From NCBI GenBank assembly GCA_036571765.1, contig BROE01000003.1:6858336-6922335 (forward strand): a DNA stretch of 64,000 bases. Direction: 5' to 3'. Both the position numbers and the translations under genes were made by a program. Every line of letters begins with the position of its first letter. The stretch's first letter is position 1. The stretch comes from Plecoglossus altivelis. Taxonomy: Eukaryota; Chordata; Actinopteri; Osmeriformes; Plecoglossidae. Under the pieces are notes generated by a model. The model saw only the letters and a program-made list of their open reading frames with translations. It searched no databases and was not told where the DNA came from. Below, piece by piece: positions 37,801-49,800 of this stretch.

Positions 37801-40800
37801 TGATAAAGTATTCACAGGAACAGCTCTGATGTTCAAATAACAATAATAACAATATACTACTAGTGGCTTAGTGTATTGACAGAGAGCTTTTTTGTATGTG
37901 TTGAATAAAAGATTTGGTGACTCTTTAGTCAAACAATTTTCAACAGTCATATTTTTGTTTGGAACGATTAGAATGTGAAAAAGTGTTGGCCCCCTTCCTG
38001 ATTTATTATTTTTTGCATGTTTGACACTTTAATGTTTCGGATCATCAAACTAATTTAAAAATTAGTAAAAGAGAACACAAGTGAACACAAAATCCAGTTT
38101 TTAAATGAAGGTTTTTATTAGGGAAAACAAAATCCCAAACTACATGGCACTGTGTGAAAAAGTGTTTGCCTCCTAAACCTAATAATTGTTTGGGCCACTC
38201 TTAGCAGCAACAACTGCGATCAAGCGTTTGTGATGACTTGAGTCTGTTACAGCGCTGTGGAGGAATTTTGGTCCACTCTTTCATGCAGCATTGTTGTAAT
38301 TCAGCCACATTGGAGGGTTTTCGAACATGAGCTGCCTTTTGATGGTCATACCACAGCATCTCAATAGGATTCAGGTCAGGACTTTGTCTAGGCCACTTCA
38401 AAGTCTTCATTTTGTTTATCTTCAGCCATTCAGAGGTGGACTTGCTGGTGTGTTTTGGATCATTGTCCTGCTGCAGGACCAAAGTTCACCTCAGCTTGAG
38501 CTTCAAACAGACGGCTGGACATTATCCTTCAGAATTTTTTGTAAACAGCGGAATTAATGGTTCCATTTATCACAGCAAATATTCCAGGTCCTGAAGCTGC
38601 AAAACAGCCCCAGACCATCACACTACCATCACCAGATTTTACTGTTATAATGTTCTTTTTCCGAAATGTGATGTTACTTTTACGCTAGATGTAATGGGAC
38701 ACATACATTCCAAAAAGTTAAACTTTTGTCTCATCAGTCCACAGAGTATTTTCCAAAAAGTCTTGGGGATCATTAAGATGTTTGCTGGCGAAACTGAGAC
38801 CAGGCTTTATGTTCTTTTTGCTCAGCAGCGTTTTTTTTTGTCTTGGAACTCTGCCATGCAGACCATTTTTGTCCAGTCTCTTATGGTGGAGTCATAAACA
38901 TGGACCTTATCTGAGGCAAGTGAGGATCTTTGGATATTGTTTTGAGATCTTTAGTGATCTCCCGTCCCTGTGCTCTTGGGGTAATTTTAGTTTTTGCCAT
39001 TTGTGAATAATGGCTGTCACTGTGGTTTGCTAGAGTCCCAAACCTAGAAATTATATTGTAACCTTTTCCAGACTGATTAAATTAAACTCAGGTGTGATAG
39101 ACCACAGTTTTAACACGGGGGCAAACACCTTCTCCCATAGGGCTATGTAGTATTGGATTTTGTTTTCCCTTAATAATAAAAACTTCCATCTTCAAATTGC
39201 ATTTGTGTTCACTTTTGTTGTATTTTACTAATATTTAAATGTGTTTGATGATCTGAAACATTAAAGTGTGACAAACATGCAAAAGAAGAAAACAGGAAGG
39301 GGGCAAGACTTTTTCACACCACTGTAACTAAATCAACCATGACGCATATGTTGATATTATGATGCAGTTTAGGTTATCTCAGTAATATAGATTGGATCAT
39401 CACTGTGGTGTAAACATAGTGTGTCAAAGAGAAACTTCTGCCAAGAGCTTTCTGTAGTTCAACTGTGTGCACTTCACTAAACAATTAGACATCCTCTCCC
39501 ATTTCCTCTCCTCTTTCCATCTGCTCCTCATTTAATTCTTTTTTCTGCTGTTGAATCTTTCCATCTGTTGATATTCTATATTCTGTTGATTCCCTATATC
39601 TCGCTTGATTTCCTTTTTACTCTGATTTCCCTCTCTCCCCCCCACACTCACTTCCTCCCTATCTCTCTGTGTCCACCTAGCAATACCAAGTCATGCACAG
39701 GATCCTGTGCTTTCTATGACTGTGTGGGTTAACAAATTAAGGCTTCCTGAACCAAGGACCTGTTAGCTGGTACATTCCTTAGCTCTGCTCAGTGTCCTAG
39801 TCCTCAAACAGGAGGCTAGATGTCTCTGAGTGGAGTGCTGAAGCCATTGGGGCAACTTTTGCAGTATAATTTTACCACTGTGTGTATGTATTATTTTTAA
39901 TTGTGAATGTTATTCTGAGCCAGTAAGTGATACAAGACATGAAGGGAGTTTATATCCATCTAAACTGCCTATAACTGTTGTGTAAGCAATACAACAGTAA
40001 TGCCACTTGGGGTCGATGAGTAGAGGGAGGCAGCGTGGCATGGATGTGAGACCATTGATGCAGCACACCCAATTGAGTTGTATGAAGTGTTAGTACTTGT
40101 TACATATATTTCCCTGGTCCTAACTTTACATAGAACAGCCTATGGCTCCAGAGACTAGGTGTTACAGGTATTCCAAACCCTATTCTGCTTTGTCACTGTT
40201 CCCTCAAGATACTACTGCTCCTTGAACATTGCCTCTGCACACAACATTACAGGCTCATTCAGTTCCACACCCATCATACTTTGCTATTTATTACTTCGGT
40301 AATTAACAAGTTAATAATTTATCTTCACAAGCCTAATTATAGCACTTTTACCATCTCCACATTATGGTTTTGGGTTCGTTTTAAAATTTTAAATTGGAAC
40401 TGTCATTCTAATTAATTCAACCTGTTCTTCAGGCTGTCTACGCCATCCTGTTCATAAAGTAATGAAGATGAGTAAGATGTGTTAAACAAACAGACCTACC
40501 TGTTTAAGATACAGCAGGACATAATAGAACCACCAGTACCAAGAATATACCAACCATATCTCTTACTTAGTCAGAGATGAAACTCCAAACTTTCTCTCCC
40601 TATTCAAAGATAAAACTGCAAGTGAGCTAACCTGCTAAACTCAAACCAAGATTGCAGGTCTAAGATGTTTGTCACCACTGCATCCTGTCACCAGACCCTC
40701 TCTGTTGTACTGTCATGCTTATGAAAATGTTCTGTCTGTGTCTTGTAGCGGCTATGTTTATGGAGCACTGGAAGAGGAGGCAGATGAGGCTGAATTATGA

Positions 40801-43800
40801 ATGGGACCTGACGGGCTTCGAGGAGGAGGAGGTGAGCTAGACAGTATGGCCATACACAAACATGCCACCATCCTTTGTTAGTGTGTCCTCTCACTTTAAA
40901 CAACAAACATGTTTTTATATCACATTAATATGCAAATAAGCTCTAGTTTAGCATGGGTACACACAATCACGATCACACCCTCACACCATGGTTTCAACAG
41001 TCTTATTGTATGCCTCAAGTTTCAGTCTTTTTGTGTGACTGTATTGACCTCCTCTCTCCTGTGGATATCTACAGGAAGCCCTCAAGGTTTGGAACATTTT
41101 AATAAATGCAGATGTTATTATCTCTCTTTAGCCTCCTTGCCGTTGTTCCTCCACACACCCTATGCCCTCCACACACCCCTCTAACTATTCTTTCAGGAGC
41201 TGTGTAAGGACCTTACTATCAGAACCCTGCAACACCTCAGCTTATGCACCAATTACCTCTCTGTTTCTCTCCATCCATCATCCTCCCTCACTTATCCCTC
41301 CTCCTCCTCCCTACATCACACAGTCTAACTACCACCTCAGGATGTTTCCAGCGGTCTGCACTTAGGTTCTCTTGCTCTCTAGCTGTCCACAGCTTTCTGT
41401 CCCATTCACCTGCTCACCCCTCTATTCACCTCTCTTGGGGATGCAAAGCTGACCTCACAGCACCATGTACTGGTCTCCCTTTCTTCCAACCACTCTCCCC
41501 ATTTCCATTAACAGCAAATTTAGAGGGACCATGTGGGTCCTCTAAACTCCACATCAGTATTTACAAGTTTGACTTGAACAAAGATAGACCCAACATCCAA
41601 CATCAGTGAAAAGAACCAATGGACTTTCCTGTAAGAGAGAAACTTCTCCCAAATCAACATTTAATCTTACACCCAGACAGTGACTTTATGCCTGACAGGT
41701 CACGTGGCCATAGAACTTGTCTAGAATAACTGAAATTGGGCTAATCAGAAACAATCTTCTAGTTTTGGGTGGACTAAACCTTTAGCCCTGTCACTTCAAA
41801 TCCACCATTCTTTATTGGCTCTCATGCGAGAAGGATCCTTCTGTGCCAGTAAAACCCTGTATGTGAGGTTGAGGAGGGATATAGTACACCACCCCCCACT
41901 GCCTGGGAGCGTTTGCTGTTTAAGTGAAAAAATGTCCTCTTCTCACCCCCCACTAGGACCACCCACGGGCTGAGTATGAGTTCTGTGTCATGCAGAAGTC
42001 TCTTAGGAAGGAACACCAAACACAGAAGGTACAAGCCGCTTGTTCACATTGCTTGACCTGATCTTTTTGATCTCATCTTGTTTATCTTCTCAATTGCTGC
42101 TGCACGCTTAACTGTAAACTCCTAAACGTTTATCCTTTGCTTGGTCAGTTGAGACAAAATGTAGATTTGTACTCTTTTTATATTAACAATTGATGTTTCC
42201 TGGATGGAAGCGGATATTAAAATGACTCGCAATGGTTTGATTCAGTGACTCAACTGGATTGTTGTTGTTGTTTGATGCTGTTTATCTCTGTGACCTGGTT
42301 ACCATTTGGGTGCATTGGGTTGCTGACGTGTCCCGCTGTCGTGTAGAAGTCCTGTGATGTAGCCGAGGACCCAACAAACAAATGGAGGCAGACAGTTCAG
42401 TCTGCCATGGCAGGGCTGAAACGGGTACTTCAGCTGACCTCCTCTACCTTCTCCCTCACCTTGCTTATGTTCACCTCACTCACTCATTCACTCACACTGA
42501 CCTGGCCTAACAAGACCCACCCCACTCCATCTATGCAGCCATACGTGGACCCACTCACACAAGCAGACATACACAAGCCTGCAAACATATGCACATCACA
42601 CATCAACACATACAAGCATACAATCCTACACAATCACAAACATACTGTACCTCCCTACCTGTAGCAGATGTGAGATTCAGAGCATATTGCCTCATATGTA
42701 ATTGACAAAACGTCAACTTTGTTAGATTATTTTTTGGTCTTCTTGTGTTTGTCCTAATCCTAGAGTAGTAGCCTGTTGTGGTGGTCCTATCTAGTAGTGA
42801 GATGGAGATGTGGAGTGTTTCTGTAACTCACTTAGAGAGAGCATGAAGGCCTGCTCTGTGTACCTAACATCTGCTTAGAGGTGCTGACCTGACCTGATGG
42901 AGACTTACTGTACTGTATTTAGAGGTTTTGCTGCATAAATAATGAATAATGAATAAACCCTGGACAAGAAGGGAATGGTGACACCTCAGCATCCTCTCCT
43001 GGGTCTGAATAATGTATCACACAGCTAATATAACTGTGATATTTGTGTCAGCCAGCATCCAAAACATCAACCTCCTCCTCTATGCTGCTGTTATTCTGAT
43101 TCTCTGCTGGCTGGGTGCTGGGTGCTCCTCCAGACAGCCCATACTGTATACACACAATCACTTCACACTCATTTATAGCTTTCTCCCTCTCTTAATATTC
43201 CATCTCTCCATTTAGGCTGAAAAGGAGAAGCTAACGTGCAGAGACCGCTTTCCTGCCTACATGACCAACATTGTCATGATGCTTCTAATGGTGGGTCCAC
43301 CGTTCTGTTGGCTTGTTAGTCAACAGATTTGTTTCTGTACAATGATGAGACAGTTGCCCTCAGTCAAGATGTGGTTTGCTGTATTCATTATACTCATTTA
43401 AACGAATTAAATAAAACAGTCGATAAGTCATTTAGTCTTTCTGAAAATTAAATCAATAAATTATGTCAAACTCTTCCCTCGGTTCTTGCACTCAGATAGG
43501 GGTTACCTTTGCAATCGTGTTTGGAGTGATCCTGTATCGCATCTCCACCACGGCGGCACTTCAGATCAGCTCCAATCCCACCACGCGGTCCAATGTGCGT
43601 CTGACCGTCAAGACCACAGCAGCCATCATCAACCTAGTGGTCATCCTCATTCTGGACGAGGTCTATGGGGTTGTTGCCCGCTGGCTCACTGTGCTAGGTA
43701 GTCCACTGTACGCCACTTGGTAGCTAATCTGTCAATTTGAATTGATGTCTGAAAAAGACGTTGTTGTTTCCAGAGGTTCCAAAAACAGACAAGAGCTTTG

Positions 43801-46800
43801 AGGAAAGGCTGATCTTCAAAACCTTCATTCTGAAGTTTGTCAACGCCTTTACCCCAATCATATACATTGCTTTCTTCAGAGGCAGGTCAGTGGTCAAACC
43901 AGAATCATATTCTAATACTCCCAGTACTCCAGAATATTCTAAACACTAAAGTACAAACTAATTACCAGCTCCTACATACTGAGACCTGGGTGCAATTAAT
44001 GGTCAAGCAAAATTACATTAAACTTTGAATGCTCCCCTTGTGCTTTCCTCTTATAGGTTGGTCGGTCGCCCTGGGAGTTACCTTTATGTGTTTGAATCTT
44101 ATCGTATGGAGGAGGTGAGCTACATAAAATGTCCTCTCTAAATTGTTCTCTCCGCGCATATGGCTGATACACCATTCTAAAACTCTTGTTTAGACTGAAA
44201 ATACTTAAAAATGTATAAGGCCAAAGAAAAATTGCCATTAACTATTTGTCATTGATATTTAATATATTTAATTTCAGTGCATATGAACTTGTGCATAAGG
44301 TGGCATTTATGTCTATTAATCATGCAAGTTTTGAACTATAGATGGTATTGGAAGGTAATCCTTTGAGAGACCAAGATTGAATCTTAAACTATGATACTTT
44401 AAACGTGTCATCATGAGATGTTCTCATCAGTCATGAGTGAAAATATTATGTTGGCAAAGTAATTACCACAATCTAAAAGTTTAGTATAGATAGGATGTGT
44501 CTTATGCAAATAATCTTGTCCTGAAATTAGGATTCAAATCCAGTAGATTTTGCAGATAAGTTATTAAAGTTAGTTGTAGGTAGTAGTATATATATAGTAT
44601 AGTTATATAGTTCTTACTAAGTAATACTAATTACTATTCTGAGTGGTTACTATTGTAGCAGTCTAGTAACTTGTGTTCTTTCCCTCAGTGTGCTCATGGA
44701 GGCTGTCTAATGGAGCTGTGTATTCAGCTCAGTATCACCATGTTGGGAAAACAGCTCATACAGAACAATTTGTTTGAGATCGGCATCCCGTGAGTCTTTG
44801 CGCACACGCACACACAGATTCCTAAATCGAGAGATCAAGAGTTTATTGTCTTCTATGTAATTGTGTGTGTGTCAACAGCAAACTGAAGAAGCTAATCAGG
44901 TACATCAAGTCCAAAAGGACAGCCTTCCAGGAGGAGGAAAGGGAGAAGAGGCTGCAGCGCTATGAGACAGACCACTTTCTGGAGCCCTTTGCTGGCCTCA
45001 CCCCAGAGTACATGGAGATGCGTGAGTTTGGGATAGTAACAATGGATTAACAAAGAGCTGAATACAGGGGTCCAGGCCTTGCCCTGTTCTAACTTGGCTT
45101 GATCTAGTTTGGGCTTGTGTGGGATAGGCTGGGCTAGACCCATCTCTGGTGTCAGAATGAAAACTACTGGGTCTTTAAAGCTTTCTGGACAGTTTTAGCC
45201 TGTCACATATTTAACCCCTCTGCCATGGCAACCCCCAGGGAGGTGTTTCAGAAATAGCAGGCTTAGCGGTACACAGTGAGACAAGCCAGGCTGGCACACC
45301 ACACTCATACATAGTCCATACTAAATGCTATCACAAATCTGTGGAAGTAAAATGTATATAGATTGGTTGAGTGTCATATTTCCTTATAGATTCATCTAAA
45401 GCTCCTGTCATCCACAGACTGGTGATCTGCAACCTTCAATGTAGTACCAGGGTGATGACGGGCCATTAGGAAACAGACCTGGGTTTACAGTAATAATAGT
45501 CAACTTCTTGAAGTATCAATTGCTTACAAAAGATTTCACTAATTCAGGTTAATTCTCGGTTAGGCTCACATTTGGCATTAGTGGATCTGGCCTCTTGATG
45601 ACAAGACCAACGAGATTCGCTACGGCGCCTGGAGTGGCGCTACCGGGGCCCCACCCTGGAGCCAAACCTGGAATGGGTGTTCGCAGGCGAGCGCCTGGTG
45701 GGCCGGTCTTTGCCCATGGCACCCGGCCAGGTACAGCCCGAAAAGGCAACGTGAGACCACCTTCCTGCAGGCCCCACACCCACAGGAAGGACTGTAGGGG
45801 GCCGGTGCAGTGTGTTTTTGGGCGGTGGTCAGGGGCAGGTGCCTGGACGACTGAGGCCATGCACACAGTCTCTACGGCTGGGAACATGGAATGTCACCTC
45901 GCTGGCGGGGAAGGAGCTCGAGCTTGTGCGGGAGGTTGAGCGTTACCGGCTAGATATAATCGGCCTCGCCTCCATGCACAGCTTGGGTTCTAGATCCATT
46001 ATCCACGAGAGAGGCTGGACATTTCTCTGGCGTTGCCCACGGGGAGAGGCGGCGAGCTGGCGTGGGCTTGCTTATAGCCCCACGGCTCAGCGCCACATGT
46101 TGGTGTTCACCCCGGTGAACGAGAAGGTCGTGTCCCTGCGCCTTCAAGCTGGGGACAGGACTGTTGTGTCGGCTTATGGGCTGAATAACAGTGCAGAGTA
46201 CACGGCCATCTTTGAGTCCCTGGGAGGGGTACTGGACAGTGCACCGACCGGGGACCATTGTTCTGCAGGGGGACTTCAACGCCCACGTGGGCAATGGCAG
46301 TAACACCTGGAGAGGAGTGATTGGGAAAAACGGCCCCCTGATCTGAACCCGAGCGGTGTTTCGTTATTGGACTTCTGTGCTAGTCACAGTTTGTTCATAA
46401 CAAACACCATGTTCGAGCACAAGGGCGTCCATCAGTGGATGTGGCAACAGGACACCCTAAGCCGAAGGTTGATGATCGACTTTGTTGTCGTGTCCTCTGA
46501 TCTGCGGTCGTGTGTCTCGGACACTTGGGTGAAGAGAGGGGTGGAGCTGTCAACCGATCACCACCTCGTCATGAGCTGGATCCACTGGTGGGGGAGGAAG
46601 CCAGACAGACCTGGCAGGCCCAAGCGTATTGTGAGGGGTCTGTTGGGAACGTCTAGCGGAGCCCTCTGTCAGCACGGTCTTGAACATGCACCTCCAGGAG
46701 AGTTTCTCACAGATCCCGTGGGGGCACTGGAGACATTGAGGAGTAGAGCATGTTCTCTGCCTCCATTGTCAATTCGACAGCCCGGAGCTGCGGTCGTGAG

Positions 46801-49800
46801 GTCTCTGGTGCTAGTCACAGCAGCAATCCCTGAACCCGGTGGTGGACAGCCTGGTTGGCTTGTGGGACTCCTGAGACAGTCGACGGGTCTCAGCAGGTCA
46901 AGTGCGCCGTGGCTTGGATGGTTGCAGAGGCAAAAACTCGGGTCTGGGAGGAATTCGGGGAGGCCATGGAGCAGGACTATCTGGCAAACCATTCGCCAAC
47001 TCAGGAGGGAGAAGCAGTGCTTCACCAACACCGTTTGCGGTGCGGACGGGGAGCTGCTGACCTCAACTGGGGACGTTGTTGTTGGAAGGAATACCTTGAG
47101 GATCTCCTTGATCCTGCCATCACGTCTTCCGAGGAGGAAGCAGAGGCTGGGGATCCGGAGGCGGACTCATCGATCACCCGTGCTGAAGTCACCGAGGTGG
47201 TCGGTGGGCTACTCGTTGGCAAAGCCCCAGGGGTAGATGAGATCCGTCCTAAGTCTCTGGATGTTGTGGGGCTCTCGTGGCTGACGTCCCTGCAACATTG
47301 CATGGCGGCTTGGGACGGTACCTCTGGGCTGGTATACCGGGGTGGTGGTACCCCTTTATAAAAAGGGGGACCAAAGGGTGTGTTCCAACTACAGGGGGAT
47401 CACACTCCTCAGCCTCCCCAGTTAGGTCTATACCAGGGTACTAGAGAGGAGAATCTGACCGATAGTTGAACCTCGGATTCAGGAGAAGCAGTGTCGTTTT
47501 CGTCCTGGTCACGGAACCCTGGACCAGCTCTATACTCTTCATCGAGTGCTTGAGGGTTCGAAAGAGTTTGCCCAACCAGTTCACATGTGCTTTTTGGATC
47601 TGGAGAAGGCGTTCGACCACGTCCCTCATAGGGGGTGTTCCGGGACTACGGGGTCCGGGGCCCTTTGCTCAGGGCCGTCCGGTCCCCGTATGACCGGAGC
47701 AGGAGCTATGTTCGCATTGCCAATAGTAAGTCTTACTTGTTCCCGGTGCATGTTGGAATTTCTAGGCACAGCCAGGGGCCGAAGGGTGTCTGGTTCGGGG
47801 AGCACAGGATCTCATCTCTGCTATTCGCAGATTATGTTGTCCTGACGGCTTCATCGGACCGGGACCTGCAGTGTGCACTGGAGTGGTTTGTAGCCGAGCA
47901 TGAAGCGGCCGGGATGAGATTCAGCACCTCCAAATCCGAGGCCATGGTTCTCAACCGGGAAAAGGTGGCTTGCTCCCTTCAGGTGGGTGGGGAGTCCTAG
48001 CCGAAAGTGGAGGAGTTCAAGTATCTCAGGGTCTTGTTCAGGGGTGAGGGAAAGACGAAATGTGAGATTGTGAGACAGTGATGCAGTCTCTGTATCGGAC
48101 CATTGTGGTGAAGAAGGAGCTGAGCCGAAAGGCAAAGCTCTCTATTTACCAGCCAATTTACGTTCCTACTCTCCCCTATGGTCATGAGCTTTGGGTAATG
48201 ACCGAAATGACAAGAACGCCTCGGGATCCCCCTGGAGGAGCTGGTGGAGGTGTGTGTGGGGAAGGAATTCTGGGCCTCCCTGCTCAGACTGCTGCCTCCC
48301 CCTCCCCCTCCCCCAGCCCTAGATAAGCGGAAGAAAATAGATGGATGGATAGATATATGTCCTGCAGATTCCATTGCTGTCAAATCAAACAAACCACAGT
48401 ATATGACAGTCCTCGAAATTGACCTGCATGTATTTACAGTTCGAAAGAATTTTAAGATTGACCAGTCTGCATGATAGTGAAGAGCATGAGAAAACACCTA
48501 TTAGTCAAAATCCTAATTGGCCAAATCTTTGAAGTAATGTTTTAAACAGCATAGTTTTTAAACTGGACATTACACAGCAGTTCTGGAAACCATGCTGAGA
48601 GGAGTCTCTGGTGAGGATTGAAAGGTCTGTTTTTGTTGGTTGACCTGTTGTTAATTGTTATCCTTCGAGCTGTCACTGATCTGAGATCTGACTCTGTTGT
48701 TTTTCAAAAACTCAATTTGAGTCAATTTGTGTCCAATGCTCTGATGTCGGATGCTTCAACAGGGGGCTGTCAGAAGTGTTGTAAACTATTCCTGAGTCAC
48801 AGTAAGATGACTTTTACATTGGAATGACTCCTGCCTTTAGACCTCAGCTGGCTGGCCAACTGGTATATGTCAATATCACCAGCATTTAACGAATGTGAAA
48901 CTAAACTAAGACGTTTTTTCTTCCAATTAGGACAAGTTTTTTTTAAGCATTTTGAAACTTGAAGCTTCTAAAACATTTAGCGTGTCATGGCTTGGGTATA
49001 TCAGAGGTTTGAGGGAGATAATGTTCACAGGATAAAGCATGGGGATTAGAATTCAATATTTTAATCTCAGTTACTCTTGTTATAATGCTGACCTGTGGGG
49101 CTGAACACCATATGACTTTTAAATGACGTAATCTGATCTGATGACAGTCTGATGACAGAGGGAATTCATGATTGCAAACCACTGTGAGGGAAGATTGTAA
49201 AAAGCCTTGGTGTGTGTGCTGTACATACTGTGATATTGGATAAGAGGCCGACATCCCTATTGAAAACATCCCTTTCCTCTTGTGTTCTCTGGACACATTG
49301 GTTCTTCTCTTCTGCACTAATTTATTTAGTTTTGTGTCTTGCACATGTCTGTGCCAATCTCACCATCAGGCTTTTTTTTGTCGATCTCTCATCCATCTTC
49401 AGGTGTTTAGCTTACTCTACTGGGCGCTCTCACTCTATTTATCTTTTTCTCCTGTCATGACCTATTTTCTCCGTCCAGTGTATCATTCAGCAATTTTGCC
49501 TTGTTATCTTTATAATGCTGCCTAGGTGTTGACATGAACTTCTCAACATCTATAATTTTTCACACCCAAGTCCTGTTATTATTAATGGACTAGTGTTGGA
49601 TTTCCTTTAGTGGACCTTTATTTGACTTTGACTTTATTTAAATTCACACAACTGTGTGAGTGCATATGTGTGTGTTTTACAATGTATGGCCCCAGTACAT
49701 ACACCTGCCACCTCTTTCCCTTACTGTCCCTTCTCTCATCTCATCTCACCCTCTCCTTCCCTCCCCTGTCTTCCTCCAATCTTCCTCGCTCACCTTAGGG

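Larger units (their letters stand above)
45590..48356 (+). mobile_element. Rex3-like (RTE clade) LINE, inactive
   Basis: Near the start it encodes [20 protein letters not shown], then endonuclease motifs in shifting frames ([65 protein letters not shown]) and RT motifs ([39 protein letters not shown]). The catalytic FADD reads FADY (47824-47835). After HELWVMTE an internal deletion jumps to the [10 protein letters not shown] end. It finishes AGATAAGCGGAAGAAAATAG then GATGGATGGATAG, the GATG-type tail of Rex3. Higher G+C than its surroundings. Many frameshifts. Confidence 0.88.

Noticed and set aside
41244..41609. 121-codon frame just after the microexon
   Set aside because: C/T-rich intron sequence; not similar to anoctamins, and the next real exon starts at 41957.
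42407..42664. Extension of exon 15 past its donor
   Set aside because: Homology to segment d stops at the GT at 42425; the rest is intron read-through with CACATACA repeats.
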